Shown piece by piece: positions 9,494 to 20,640 of a DNA stretch of 64,000 nucleotides. Under the pieces are notes generated by a model. The model had not been told where the DNA came from. It searched no databases and saw only the letters and a list, made by a program, of their open reading frames with translations. The position numbers were made by a program, and so were the translations under genes. Source of the DNA: Pseudomonadota bacterium (GTDB taxonomy: Bacteria; Pseudomonadota; Gammaproteobacteria; Burkholderiales; Casimicrobiaceae). Positions within the stretch are counted from its first letter, which is position 1. Each line of letters opens with the position of its first letter. The stretch is from contig JAFEDD010000005.1 of the NCBI GenBank assembly GCA_018241765.1, positions 1-64,000 on the forward strand. Reading direction: 5' to 3'.

Positions 9494-10468
9494 TTACTTG
9501 TAGTTGCGGATGCGATCGATGTTCGCCTTGCCGAACTGCTTCTCGAATTCGGCGTTGACCGGCGCCAGCGCGGCGACGAACTTCGCCTTGTCCACTTCCG
9601 CCACCTGCATGCCCTTCGAGCGCAACTCCGCCACGCCTTTCGCATCGTCCTCGTCGACGCGTGCGCGGTTCGCCTTCACGGCAACCTTCGCGGCATCGAG
9701 GAACGCCTGCTTGTCGGCCGCCGAGAGCTTGTCGAAGGCGGCCTTGTTCATCAGGAACACCGCCGGCGAATAGACGTGCCCGGTCAGCGCGAGGTACTTC
9801 TGCACCTGATCGAACTTGGCCGACATGATGACCGACAGCGGGTTTTCCTGCCCGTCCACGGTGCCCTGCTGCAAGGCCGTGAACACCTCGGGAAACGCCA
9901 TCGGCGTCGTCACGATGCCAAAGCCCTTGTAGGCCGCGATGTGCACCGGGTTTTCCATCGTGCGCATCTTCAGGCCCTTCAGGTCGTCGGGCACGTTGAC
10001 CGGACGCTTGTTGTTGGTCATGTGGCGCACGCCGTTTTCGGCCCACGCCAGCGCCTTCATGCCCTTGCTGTCGAATTTGGTCAGCATCTCCTGACCGATC
10101 GGCCCGTCGAGCACGGCGCGGGCATGCGCCTTGTCGCGGAACAGGAACGGGATGTCGAGGATGCGCACTTCGGGCACGAAGTTCGGCACCGGCCCGGTCG
10201 AGGTGAAGGTCAGCTCCTGCGTGCCCAGTTGCACCGCTTCGATCGACTCGCGCTCGCCGCCCAGCGCACCGGAGTAGAACGGTTGCACCTTGATGCGTCC
10301 GTTGGTGCGCATCTCCACTTCCTTGGCGAAGGTGTCGATGGCTACGCCCTGATGCGAGTTCTGCGCCACCGAGATGCTGATCTTCATGTTGGTCTGGGCG
10401 CTGGCGGCGCCAGCGACGACGAGGGCGGCGGCCAACGCGCCGGCCATGGCGAGGGTCTTCGGTTTCAT
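9494..10468 (-). CDS. dctP: TRAP transporter periplasmic substrate-binding protein (DctP)
   Basis: The solute receptor of the TRAP system, 324 residues. The start at 10468 is chosen because it gives a proper signal peptide (MKPKTLAMAGALAAALVVAGAASA) and is preceded by GGGAGAG. DctP-family features are visible: SVAQNSHQGVAIDTFAKEV near the N-terminus, an RILDIPFLFRD segment, a PNDL-like VPDDLKGLKMRTMENP with the conserved Arg that binds the substrate carboxylate, and TVDGQENPLSVI. Ligand specificity (a dicarboxylate, sugar acid or similar carboxylate) is not resolvable from sequence. It is the promoter-proximal gene of the dctPQM operon. Confidence 0.94.
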   Translation of the reverse strand: MKPKTLAMAGALAAALVVAGAASAQTNMKISISVAQNSHQGVAIDTFAKEVEMRTNGRIKVQPFYSGALGGERESIEAVQLGTQELTFTSTGPVPNFVPEVRILDIPFLFRDKAHARAVLDGPIGQEMLTKFDSKGMKALAWAENGVRHMTNNKRPVNVPDDLKGLKMRTMENPVHIAAYKGFGIVTTPMAFPEVFTALQQGTVDGQENPLSVIMSAKFDQVQKYLALTGHVYSPAVFLMNKAAFDKLSAADKQAFLDAAKVAVKANRARVDEDDAKGVAELRSKGMQVAEVDKAKFVAALAPVNAEFEKQFGKANIDRIRNYK

Positions 10469-10586
10469 CGTTGCGCTCTCCCTGAGTGGGTCGAAATGAG
10501 GTGCGAAGCGTAACCCAAGCCGGTGGCGGTCGGAGGGGCGTGCTCGCCGTACACTGCGCATCCCTTTGCGCCTCCCCATCGTCACC

Positions 10587-10940
10587 ATGTCGACGCTTCC
10601 CGTTTGGGCATGGACGGCCGGTCTGCTCGTGCTGTCCAACGTGTTCATGACTTTCGCTTGGTACGGTCACCTGAAAAACCTTGCGAGCAAGCCGTGGTGG
10701 ATCGCCGCGTTGGTCAGTTGGGGCATCGCGCTCTTCGAATACCTGCTGCAGGTGCCCGCCAATCGCATCGGGGCCTCGACCTATTCCATCGCGCAACTGA
10801 AGATCATGCAGGAGGTCATCACGCTCACGGTGTTCGTGCCGTTTGCGGTGCTCTACATGAAGCAGCCGGTGAAGCTCGATTTTCTGTGGGCGGGCCTGTG
10901 TCTTCTCGGTGCCGTGTACTTCGTGTTTCGCGATGGCTGA
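10587..10940 (+). CDS. DMT-superfamily small membrane protein (DUF486)
   Basis: A 117-residue integral membrane protein with four predicted helices. The signature WYGHLKNLASKPWWIAALVSWGIALFEYLLQVPANRIG and the later YSIAQLKIMQEVITLTVF are characteristic of DUF486 proteins. These are grouped with drug/metabolite transporters but have no assigned substrate. The start at 10587 (MSTLPVW) is preferred over an in-frame alternative at 10566 because it places the first helix at the N-terminus. It diverges from the dctPQM operon. An ERIC-like repeat follows it. Confidence 0.88.
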   Translation: MSTLPVWAWTAGLLVLSNVFMTFAWYGHLKNLASKPWWIAALVSWGIALFEYLLQVPANRIGASTYSIAQLKIMQEVITLTVFVPFAVLYMKQPVKLDFLWAGLCLLGAVYFVFRDG

Positions 10941-10969
10941 GCGGGCCTGCGGCATCGGCGAGATACGTA

Positions 10970-11088
10970 CAACTTTTTGCTGACAGGCGTATCCATGAAG
11001 GGCTTCGCGCGTAAAATGGCTAAAAGTCGACAATCGATGAAATCAAGCGTCAAGCCCGTTGCAGACGTCATTTGAACAAAAAGTTGTT
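10970..11088 (+). repeat. ERIC-like palindromic repeat, copy B
   Basis: It begins CAACTTTTTGCTGACAGG and ends GAACAAAAAGTTG, giving clear inverted ends. It has the internal AAGTCGACAATCG and AAGCCCGTTGCAGACG shared with copies A and C-E. It lies between the DUF486 gene and the ECF sigma factor, on the sigma factor's upstream side. Confidence 0.88.
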
Positions 11089-11178
11089 GGCATTTTGGGT
11101 TGGTTCTGTGCTGTTCTGACGCGCGATCACCATGCCAACGACATGAGCGCGGCGCATGTCTCTCCTATACTGCCTCGC

Positions 11179-11880
11179 ATGAGCACCGACGCGACGATGA
11201 CCGGGCCGACGGCCGAGACTTGGCTCGACGCCTTTCACGATGCGGCGCCACGGCTCGCCGAGCCGCTCGCGCGCTTCGCCTGCGGCGACGAAGCCCAAGC
11301 GCGCGCCGTCGTCGCCGAACTGACGCCGCAGATCTACGCCGAACTCAAGCGCGTCGCGCGCTCGCAGTTGCGTCACGAACGCGCCGATCACACGCTGCAG
11401 AGCACCGCGCTGGTCAACGAAGCCTACGCCCGCATGAGCGACGCGACGGGCCTGATGCCCGCCGATCGCGGGCACTTCTTTCGCCTCGCGGCGCGCGTCA
11501 TGCGCCACGTTCTGGTCGATCATGCCCGTGCGCGGCGCGCGCAGAAGCGCGGCGGCGACGTTCACATCACGCGGCTCGACCGCACCGTCACCGGCCTCGC
11601 GGAGCGCCTCGGGCGCGACCTGCCCGCGCCCGACGCCAGCGCCGAAGCCAGCACCGCGTTCGAGCGCGAGATGGACTTCATCGCCCTCGATGCCGCGCTC
11701 GATCGCCTGCACGGACTCAGCCCGCGCCAGGCCGAGATCGTGCAGCTGCGTTTCTTCACCGAACTCTCCATCGAGGCGACCGCCGAGACGCTCGGCATCT
11801 CGATTGCCACCGTCAAGCGCGACTGGGCCGTTGCGCGCCTCTATTTGCAGCGCGAACTGATCGCGGCGCGCGATGGCTGA
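11179..11880 (+). CDS. ECF-family RNA polymerase sigma factor
   Basis: A sigma-70-like factor that redirects RNA polymerase to a target regulon. From ATG 11179 it has 233 residues. Region 2 lies around ELKRVARSQLRHERADHTLQ ... ALVNEAYARM, with the FFRLAARVMRHVLVDHARAR segment. Region 4 is the helix-turn-helix LSPRQAEIVQLRFFTELSIEATAETLGISIATVKRDWAVARLYL. This is the subgroup regularly encoded beside Ser/Thr kinases. Here its stop overlaps the kinase start by 8 bp (ATGGCTGA), implying coupled translation and a phosphorylation-controlled switch (inference). No anti-sigma gene is present. A TATACT box 7 bp before the ATG suggests a leaderless message; a longer start at 11143 is possible. Confidence 0.9.
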   Translation: MSTDATMTGPTAETWLDAFHDAAPRLAEPLARFACGDEAQARAVVAELTPQIYAELKRVARSQLRHERADHTLQSTALVNEAYARMSDATGLMPADRGHFFRLAARVMRHVLVDHARARRAQKRGGDVHITRLDRTVTGLAERLGRDLPAPDASAEASTAFEREMDFIALDAALDRLHGLSPRQAEIVQLRFFTELSIEATAETLGISIATVKRDWAVARLYLQRELIAARDG

Positions 11881-14554
11881 ACCCCCCGGCGCGGCCCGAC
11901 GCGACGGCGATGGCAGCGTGACCCCCGAGCGCTGGCAGCGCATCAGCGACATCGTGGCCGACGCGCTCGCCATCGGCGACCTTCGGGCGCGCGCCGAGTT
12001 CGTGCGTGACGCGGTCGCTGACGACACGGCGATGCTCAAGGAGATCGACGCTCTGCTCGTGCATGCCGAGACGCCCGCGCCCACGCTCACGCCGGAGGCG
12101 CTGGCCCACGGCATTCGAATGACGCTGGGGGAGGCGGCACTGGCCACGGCCGTCGCGGATCAGGAATCGGCCACCCAGGCGCGCTGGATCGGTCGCCGCG
12201 TCGGCGCCTGGCGCATCACCGAAGCCATCGCCAGCGGCGGCATGGGCAGCGTGTGGAAGGCCGTGCGCGCCGACGATGCCTATCGGCAGACGGTCGCCAT
12301 CAAGGTCGTGCGCGCGGCGCTCGCCGATGAGGCGCTGGTGCGCCGATTCCTTGCCGAGCGGCAACTGCTGGCCACGCTCGAACACCCCAACATCGCGCGG
12401 CTCCTTGATGGCGGACAGCTCGACGACGGCACGCCCTACCTCGTGCTCGAATACATCGAAGGCCAGCCGATCGATGCCTGGTGCGATGCGCACGAACTCG
12501 GCATCGATCGCCGACTCGATCTCTTCGTTGCCGTCTGTGGCGCCGTGCACTACGCGCACCAGCGGCTCATCGTGCACCGCGACCTGAAGCCCGGCAATAT
12601 CCTCGTCGACGCCGAAGGGCGCGTGAAGCTGCTCGACTTCGGCATCGCGCGACTGCTCGACGCGGACGCGCTCGACCCGGGCGGGCGCGTCCCCGCCGCC
12701 GCGCCCACCGAAGCCAATGCGATGACGCCGGCCTATGCGAGCCCCGAGCAGATCAAGGGGCAGCCCATCACCACCGCGAGCGACGTCTACGCGCTCGGTG
12801 TGCTGCTCTATCGACTGCTGACCGGCCACAGCCCCTATCGCAGCAAGCCCGGCGAACCGCTCACGCTGGCGCGCGAGATTGCCGAAACCGAACCGACGCG
12901 ACCGAGCACGGCGCTTGCGCGGTCGGCGACCCACACCGCGCAGCGCTCGCGGGCGCGCGCGCTGCGCGGCGATCTCGACAACATCGTGCTGAAAGCGATG
13001 CAGAAAGCGCCCGAGCGGCGCTACGCCTCGGTCGAACAACTCGCCGACGACGTCCGTCGCTATCGCGACCACCTGCCGGTGCGCGCGCGCCCCGATTCCT
13101 GGCGCTACCGCTCGTGGAAGTTCGTCATGCGCAACCGCTGGGCGGTGGTGGCGGCCGCGCTCGCGGTCGTCGGCGTCACCACGGCGCTGATCATCGCCGT
13201 GGTGCAGGAACGCGAGGCCCGTCTCGCGCAGGCGCGCGCCGAGCGGCATCTCGGTGAAGTGCGCGCGCTGGCCAACGATTTCATCTTCAAGCTGCTGCCG
13301 CCACTGCAACGCATCGGCGGCACCCGCGCCGTGCAGCGCGACATGCTCGACACCAGCGCGCGCTACCTTGCCGCCATCGCGAACGAGCGCGATGTCGCAC
13401 CGGAGATCGCGCTCGAAGCGGCGCGCGCGTTCACCGCGCTCGCGCAATTGGGCGCCCGCGATCTCGTCGCCGCCCGCGTTCAGGCCGACTGGCTGCGCGA
13501 CGCACTGAAGCTGATCGCTGCGGCGCGCGCGCGTGGCGCGGACGAGCGCCTCGCCGTGCGCCGCGAACTCACCGCACGCACGGCGCTTGCATCGGTCGCC
13601 GTCAACGCCGGCGATGCGTCCGAAGCGCTCCGGCAGCGTGCCGCCGCGGTCGCGCTGGCACGCGCGCATGCCGAACCGGCGGACGACATCGCACTGCAAC
13701 TGGCGCGCGCCGATGCCCTCATCGAGGCGGCGCGACTTCCGGTGCTCTCGATTGCCGCGAACGAGCGCTGGCCTCTTGCCGCGGAGGCGCTCGCCATCCA
13801 GCGCGCGCTGGCGGCTCGTCCGATCCCGGCGACCGACGCCGCCGACGTCGACGAGCGGCACGCCGTGGTGGCGCTCTACGCCGCGATCGTCGCGAGCGAA
13901 AGCGCCCCGCCGACGCTCCCTGCGGGCACCGCGCGGAGCCTCGCCGATGAATCCGTCGCCTTGTTCGCCGCGCGCAACGCCAGCCACGCGAACGAACCCC
14001 ACACGCTCGGCAACCTGGCCTTTGCCACCTCGATGGCGGCGCAACTGGCGCGCGAAGCGGGCGACATGAGCGCTGCGCGGCAGGGTTTCGCCGATGCCCG
14101 ACGGCACGCGGCGGCACTCGCCCGCATCGAGCCCGACTTTCCCCAGGCACGGTTGAACGCGGTGGCAGCGGCGATCGCCGAACTCGAAATGGAGCTTCAT
14201 GCGCAGGCTGAGCCGCGCGTGCTGTTGCGGATGGTCGACGCCCTGCGTGATGACATGGCGCAACTGCCCGCTTCGCTGCGCGACGAGCGTCCGGGGCGCG
14301 TGGTGCAGTTCGCGTTGGCGTTGGGCAGCGCCGAGACCAACTGGCGGCTGTGTCAGGCGAACGAAGCGCCGCCGGCCGCCGAGTGCGAACGGCGTCTGCG
14401 CGACGCGCTCACGTCGTTTCGTGAAGCCAATCGCATGCTGCCGAGCGTCGCCGATGCCATCGCGGCGGGCAGCGAGGCGACGCTCGAACTGCTGCGCACG
14501 GGGGAAGCGCGCACCGAGGCGGCGCTCGCGCGCAACGCGGCGCGGCGCCGCTGA
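11873..14554 (+). CDS. Membrane-anchored Ser/Thr protein kinase (PknB-like) with large sensor region
   Basis: An 893-residue Hanks-type kinase. The catalytic domain spans about residues 110-400: glycine loop SGGMGSVWKA (121-130), VAIK lysine at 144, catalytic loop HRDLKPGN (235-242), DFG at 255-257 and a truncated activation segment leading to YASPEQ (288-293). One transmembrane helix (about 423-444, WAVVAAALAVVGVTTALIIAVV) is followed by about 450 Ala/Arg-rich helical residues resembling degenerate TPR repeats, presumably periplasmic. It overlaps the ECF sigma gene by 8 bp, so the kinase probably controls that sigma factor in response to an extracytoplasmic signal. The signal itself is unknown. 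Confidence 0.92.
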   Translation: MAEPPGAARRDGDGSVTPERWQRISDIVADALAIGDLRARAEFVRDAVADDTAMLKEIDALLVHAETPAPTLTPEALAHGIRMTLGEAALATAVADQESATQARWIGRRVGAWRITEAIASGGMGSVWKAVRADDAYRQTVAIKVVRAALADEALVRRFLAERQLLATLEHPNIARLLDGGQLDDGTPYLVLEYIEGQPIDAWCDAHELGIDRRLDLFVAVCGAVHYAHQRLIVHRDLKPGNILVDAEGRVKLLDFGIARLLDADALDPGGRVPAAAPTEANAMTPAYASPEQIKGQPITTASDVYALGVLLYRLLTGHSPYRSKPGEPLTLAREIAETEPTRPSTALARSATHTAQRSRARALRGDLDNIVLKAMQKAPERRYASVEQLADDVRRYRDHLPVRARPDSWRYRSWKFVMRNRWAVVAAALAVVGVTTALIIAVVQEREARLAQARAERHLGEVRALANDFIFKLLPPLQRIGGTRAVQRDMLDTSARYLAAIANERDVAPEIALEAARAFTALAQLGARDLVAARVQADWLRDALKLIAAARARGADERLAVRRELTARTALASVAVNAGDASEALRQRAAAVALARAHAEPADDIALQLARADALIEAARLPVLSIAANERWPLAAEALAIQRALAARPIPATDAADVDERHAVVALYAAIVASESAPPTLPAGTARSLADESVALFAARNASHANEPHTLGNLAFATSMAAQLAREAGDMSAARQGFADARRHAAALARIEPDFPQARLNAVAAAIAELEMELHAQAEPRVLLRMVDALRDDMAQLPASLRDERPGRVVQFALALGSAETNWRLCQANEAPPAAECERRLRDALTSFREANRMLPSVADAIAAGSEATLELLRTGEARTEAALARNAARRR

Positions 14555-14568
14555 ACGTCGACGGCCTC

Positions 14569-15831
14569 TCAGCGCGCGCGCGTCATCGCGTCGAAGAATT
14601 CCTTGTTGTTCTTCGTCTCGCGCATGTGCTTCTGCAGCTTCTCCATTGCCTCGATTTCATCCATCTCGGAGAAGAGTTTGCGCAGGATCCACGTCTTTTG
14701 CAGCACCGAGGGCTCGAGCAGCAGTTCTTCGCGGCGGGTGCCCGAGCGGCCGATGTTGATGGCCGGGTAGACGCGCTTTTCGGCCATGCGGCGATCCATG
14801 TGGATTTCCATGTTGCCGGTGCCCTTGAATTCTTCGTAGATCACATCGTCCATGCGGCTGCCGGTGTCGATCAGCGCGGTGGCGATGATGGTGAGGCTGC
14901 CGCCTTCCTCGATGTTGCGCGCCGCGCCGAAGAAGCGCTTCGGGCGTTGCAGCGCGTTGGCCTCGACGCCACCGGTCAGCACCTTGCCGGAGGAGGGCAT
15001 CACGGTGTTGTAGGCGCGGGCGAGGCGGGTGATCGAATCGAGCAGGATCACCACGTCCTTCTTGTGCTCGACCAGCCGCTTTGCCTTCTCGATGACCATC
15101 TCGGCCACCTGCACGTGGCGCGTCGCCGGCTCGTCGAAGGTGGAGGCGACGACTTCGCCGCGCACGGTGCGCTGCATGTCGGTCACCTCCTCGGGGCGCT
15201 CGTCGATCAGGAGCACGATCAGCACCACGTCGGGGTGATTGCTGGCGATGGCGTGTGCGACGTGTTGCAGCATCACCGTCTTGCCGGATTTCGGCGGCGC
15301 CACCAAGAGGCCGCGCTGGCCCTTGCCGATCGGGGCGACGATGTCGATGACGCGGCCGGTGATGTTCTCCTCGGCCTTGATGTCGCGCTCGAGCTTCAGC
15401 GGCTCGTCGGGGAAGAGCGGCGTCAGGTTCTCGAACAGCACCTTGTTCTTGCCCGCCTCCGGCGGGAAGCCGTTGACGCTGTCGAGCTTGGTCAGCGCGA
15501 AGTAGCGCTCGCCTTCTTTCGGCGTGCGGATTTCGCCCTCGATCGAGTCGCCGGTGTGCAGGTTGAAGCGGCGGATCTGTGAGGGTGAGATGTAGATGTC
15601 GTCGGTGCCCGCCAGGTAGCTCGCCTCGGGCGAGCGCAGGAAGCCGAAGCCGTCGGGCAGCACTTCGAGCACGCCGGAGCCGCGGATGCTCTCGCCCTTC
15701 TTGGCCTGCTGCTTGAGCAGGGCGAAGATCAGGTCGTGCTTGCGGAAGCGGTTCGCGTTTTCCAGCTCATTGGCGGTCGCGATTTCGAGCAGCTCGGCTG
15801 CGGATTTGGCTTTGAGTTCAGCGAGGTTCAT
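14569..15831 (-). CDS. rho: Transcription termination factor Rho
   Basis: A hexameric RNA helicase that terminates transcription. The start at 15831 ([18 protein letters not shown]) gives 420 residues, the normal size. Order: N-terminal helix bundle, cold-shock-like RNA-binding domain ([29 protein letters not shown]), then the ATPase core with Walker A ([15 protein letters not shown]), Walker B ([13 protein letters not shown]), Q-loop and the R-loop region ([11 protein letters not shown]). It lies downstream of trxA on the same strand, the conserved trxA-rho order of many proteobacteria. It converges with the kinase gene, 14 bp apart. Confidence 0.98.
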   Translation of the reverse strand: MNLAELKAKSAAELLEIATANELENANRFRKHDLIFALLKQQAKKGESIRGSGVLEVLPDGFGFLRSPEASYLAGTDDIYISPSQIRRFNLHTGDSIEGEIRTPKEGERYFALTKLDSVNGFPPEAGKNKVLFENLTPLFPDEPLKLERDIKAEENITGRVIDIVAPIGKGQRGLLVAPPKSGKTVMLQHVAHAIASNHPDVVLIVLLIDERPEEVTDMQRTVRGEVVASTFDEPATRHVQVAEMVIEKAKRLVEHKKDVVILLDSITRLARAYNTVMPSSGKVLTGGVEANALQRPKRFFGAARNIEEGGSLTIIATALIDTGSRMDDVIYEEFKGTGNMEIHMDRRMAEKRVYPAINIGRSGTRREELLLEPSVLQKTWILRKLFSEMDEIEAMEKLQKHMRETKNNKEFFDAMTRAR

Positions 15832-16038
15832 GCGGTGGGAGGAAAGGGCCGCTCTCGGGCGGCGGGTTGGGCGACTCGACGCCAGCATGCGGCGGAGCGC
15901 TCCGATGGAGATTCGGGGTGCGTACGAGACGGGCGACTTGCGCGAGCGCGCGGCGTGTCTTCTGCCTGGGTCGGGAAGGGGATTTGCTGCGCCCCGCGAG
16001 GACCGCGGGGCGACTACCGGGGGGTAATTGTGACGGTC

Positions 16039-16365
16039 TTAGACGTTGCTGTCAACAAAGGCAGTCAATTGCGCCTTCGACAGCGCGCCGACCTTCTGCG
16101 CGGCAACCTCGCCATTTTTGAACAGCAGCAGCGTCGGAATGCCACGGATGCCGTATTTGGCGGCCACTTCGCGGTTGTCGTCGACGTCGACCTTGGCGAT
16201 GCGGACTTTGCCCGCGTGCGACTGCGCGACCTCTTCGAGCACCGGCGCGATCATCTTGCACGGACCGCACCACTCGGCCCAGAAGTCGACCAGCACGGGC
16301 ATGTCGGACTTCAGAACGTCGTCATTGAAGGTGGCGTCGGTGACGTGGGTGATCAGTTCGCTCAT
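16039..16365 (-). CDS. trxA: Thioredoxin
   Basis: A 108-residue cytosolic dithiol oxidoreductase. It has the canonical active site [10 protein letters not shown] (Cys about residues 33 and 36), the cis-Pro loop [14 protein letters not shown] and the terminal helix. It is encoded about 200 bp upstream of rho in the same direction and diverges from the two cytochrome c genes. Confidence 0.97.
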   Translation of the reverse strand: MSELITHVTDATFNDDVLKSDMPVLVDFWAEWCGPCKMIAPVLEEVAQSHAGKVRIAKVDVDDNREVAAKYGIRGIPTLLLFKNGEVAAQKVGALSKAQLTAFVDSNV

Positions 16366-16475
16366 GGCACGAAGGCTCCGGCACGAAAAAAAGGGAGAGA
16401 AGACAGGATGTTAGTTGAAGTCGCCGCGCGCCGTTGCAAGTCGCCCACGGCGAGCTCGGGTATATCCGCGTCCGC

Positions 16476-16503
16476 TTTGCGCTCGCGCAAATCCCTTTAT
16501 AAT
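16476..16503 (+). promoter_or_regulatory. Candidate sigma-70 promoter for the cytochrome c pair
   Basis: A perfect TATAAT at 16498-16503 with TTTGCG 16 bp upstream (16476-16481) fits a -10/-35 pair. It lies 44 bp before the ATG of the first cytochrome gene, in the 182-bp divergent region between trxA and the cytochromes. Confidence 0.6.
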
Positions 16504-16547
16504 TGATTGGATTAGTCCCGAAGAAACCATAACCAGTGCAACAAGCC

Positions 16548-16883
16548 ATGAAACGCCTTGCGTTCAATGTCAGCGTGGTCGCCGCAGCGGCCTTTTTGCT
16601 GGGTGCCGGGGGTGCGGCCGCCCAGGTTCAGGGGGATGCCAAGGCTGGCGCCCAAAAGGTGCAGATGTGCCAGGGCTGCCACGGCATCGAGGGGTGGCGC
16701 ACCGCGTTCCCCGAGGTCTACCGCGTGCCGCGCATCGCGGGCCAGCATTCGACGTACTTCGTCAATGCACTGAAGGAATACAAGTCCGGCGACCGCAAGC
16801 ATCCGAGCATGCGCGGCATCGCGGCGTCGCTGAGCGAGCAGGACATGGCGGATCTCGCCGCCTACTACGCGGAGGGCAAATAG
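16548..16883 (+). CDS. Periplasmic cytochrome c (class I, single heme)
   Basis: A 111-residue exported electron carrier. The start at 16548 gives a signal peptide (MKRLAFNVSVVAAAAFLLGAGGAAA). The heme attachment motif CQGCH follows, and a distal Met probably lies in KHPSMRGIAASL. The motifs IAGQHSTYFVNALKEYKSGDRKHPSM and DLAAYYAE are typical of cytochrome c553/c4-like proteins. Its stop (TAG) is directly abutted by the ATG of a second cytochrome, so the two form an operon. Likely role is electron transfer to a terminal oxidase or another respiratory enzyme (inference). Confidence 0.92.
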   Translation: MKRLAFNVSVVAAAAFLLGAGGAAAQVQGDAKAGAQKVQMCQGCHGIEGWRTAFPEVYRVPRIAGQHSTYFVNALKEYKSGDRKHPSMRGIAASLSEQDMADLAAYYAEGK

Positions 16884-17204
16884 ATGAAGCGCATCCTCAT
16901 CGCGCTTGCCGCGCTCGGCATGGTGACTACGGCCGCGGCGGCAGACATCAAGGCCGGAGGCGCCAAGGCCGCTGAAATCTGCGCCGCCTGTCACGGCGCC
17001 GATGGCAACAGCACGGACCCGAACAACCCGCGTCTGGCCGGGCAGTACCCCGATTACCTCGCCAAGGCGTTGCGCGACTACCAATCCGGTGCCCGCGTCA
17101 ACGCCATCATGAGCGGCTTCGCCAAGCCGCTGACCAAGGCCGAGATCGAGAACCTCGCGGCGTACTTCGCGGCGCAGAAATCTTCGCTCGCCACCAAACG
17201 CTGA
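16884..17204 (+). CDS. Periplasmic cytochrome c (class I, single heme), second of pair
   Basis: A 106-residue cytochrome with signal peptide (MKRILIALAALGMVTTAAAA), heme motif CAACH and a downstream AIMSGFAKPLTKAEIENLAAYFA segment that supplies the Met ligand. It starts at the base after the stop of the first cytochrome and is paralogous to it. The pair resembles the two halves of a diheme cytochrome c4 encoded as separate genes. A Rho-independent terminator follows at 17238. Confidence 0.92.
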   Translation: MKRILIALAALGMVTTAAAADIKAGGAKAAEICAACHGADGNSTDPNNPRLAGQYPDYLAKALRDYQSGARVNAIMSGFAKPLTKAEIENLAAYFAAQKSSLATKR

Positions 17205-17237
17205 GCCACGTCCGCACCGGGCTGGCCCGATCAGAAG

Positions 17238-17265
17238 CGCGCTGCCACGGCAGCGCGTTTTCTTT
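17238..17265 (+). terminator. Intrinsic terminator after the cytochrome c operon
   Basis: A perfect 9-bp stem (CGCGCTGCC with GGCAGCGCG) with a 2-base AC apex is followed by TTTTCTTT. It lies 34 bp after the second cytochrome stop codon. Confidence 0.85.
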
Positions 17266-17398
17266 GATGGGCAACGAGCGCGCCGCTTCGCCACCCCATG
17301 GTGTTGCGCGCCGCGCCGCGCGCCCCGACCGACACCCCTTGGCCGCGCCGCCGCGCGGCGCGGTGACCGCCGTCAGGCGCGCCTAATAAAATCGGTCC

Positions 17399-19774
<2,376 letters not shown>

Positions 19775-19843
19775 GCGCTGCGTCGCGCCCGTCGTCCGAT
19801 TGTCCGACTGTCTGATTGCTTCGCGCCGGAACCCATTGCCATC

Positions 19844-20467
19844 ATGAAATCGTTCTTCGCCCTGATCACCGCCGCCCTGCTGCCCGCCGCAGCGCACGCG
19901 CAGAGCGCCGCGAACGCGCTCACCGATTTCCGCAGCTACACGCGCGACCTGCAAACGCTGTCGGGCCAGTTCAGCCAGGAAGTGCGCGACAAGAGCGGCC
20001 GCGTCAGCCGGCAGTCGGCGGGCACCTTCGCAATCGCGCGGCCCGGCAAATTTCGCTTCGCCTACGACAAGCCCTACAAACAGACCATCGTCAGCGACGG
20101 CACCACGGTCTGGCTCTACGACGAGGACCTGAACCAGGTCACCATCCGAAAGCTCGGCGACACGCTCTCCGAGCAGCCGCTCGCGTTGCTGCTTGACCCG
20201 GCGGCGGCCGATCGCCTGTTCGATCTGAAACTGCTGCCACCGTCGGGTTCGATCGGCTTCATCGAAGCGCAGCCGAAGAAGGCCGACGCCGCGTTCACCG
20301 ATCTGCGCGTCGCGATGGTCGCGCTGCAACCGCAGGAAATCACCTGGCGCGACGCGCTTCAGAACGTCAACACGCTGCGCTTCGGCGACATCCAGAAGAA
20401 CGCGAAACTCGCGCCCGACGCCTTCGCGTTCGTGCCGCCCAAAGGCGCCGACGTGCTGCGCCAGTAG
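19844..20467 (+). CDS. lolA: Outer-membrane lipoprotein carrier protein LolA
   Basis: A periplasmic chaperone that shuttles lipoproteins from LolCDE to the outer-membrane receptor LolB. It has 207 residues with a signal peptide (MKSFFALITAALLPAAAHA). The LolA fold is recognisable from LQTLSGQFSQEVRDKSGRVSRQSAGTFAIARPGKFRFAYDKPYKQTIVSDGTTVWLYDEDLNQVTIR. It lies 69 bp after ftsK. The ftsK-lolA-rarA order is conserved in proteobacteria; here two minus-strand genes intervene before rarA. Confidence 0.95.
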   Translation: MKSFFALITAALLPAAAHAQSAANALTDFRSYTRDLQTLSGQFSQEVRDKSGRVSRQSAGTFAIARPGKFRFAYDKPYKQTIVSDGTTVWLYDEDLNQVTIRKLGDTLSEQPLALLLDPAAADRLFDLKLLPPSGSIGFIEAQPKKADAAFTDLRVAMVALQPQEITWRDALQNVNTLRFGDIQKNAKLAPDAFAFVPPKGADVLRQ

Positions 20468-20503
20468 CGCCGCCGCCGCTTCACGCCGACACCGGGAGGC
20501 GAA

Positions 20504-20622
20504 TAGCTTTTTGCTGAAAGCCGCATCCATGACAGGCTTGGCGCGTCATCTACTGCAAAGTCGACTATTGGCGAAATCGCGTCTGAAGCCCGTTATGGAC
20601 GCCGTTTCAACGAAAAGTTGAT
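20504..20622 (+). repeat. ERIC-like palindromic repeat, copy C
   Basis: It opens TAGCTTTTTGCTGAAAG and ends CGAAAAGTTGATG. It contains CATCCATGACAGGCTT on the left and AAGCCCGTTATGGACG on the right, which are inverse to each other, with AAGTCGACT between. It sits between the convergent lolA and diguanylate cyclase genes. Confidence 0.9.
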
Positions 20623-20640
20623 GCGCCTGCGTACAAGGAT

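Noticed and set aside
15736-16506. Plus-strand open frame antisense to trxA and the rho upstream region
   Set aside because: It runs opposite trxA and into the divergent promoter region; no domain is seen.
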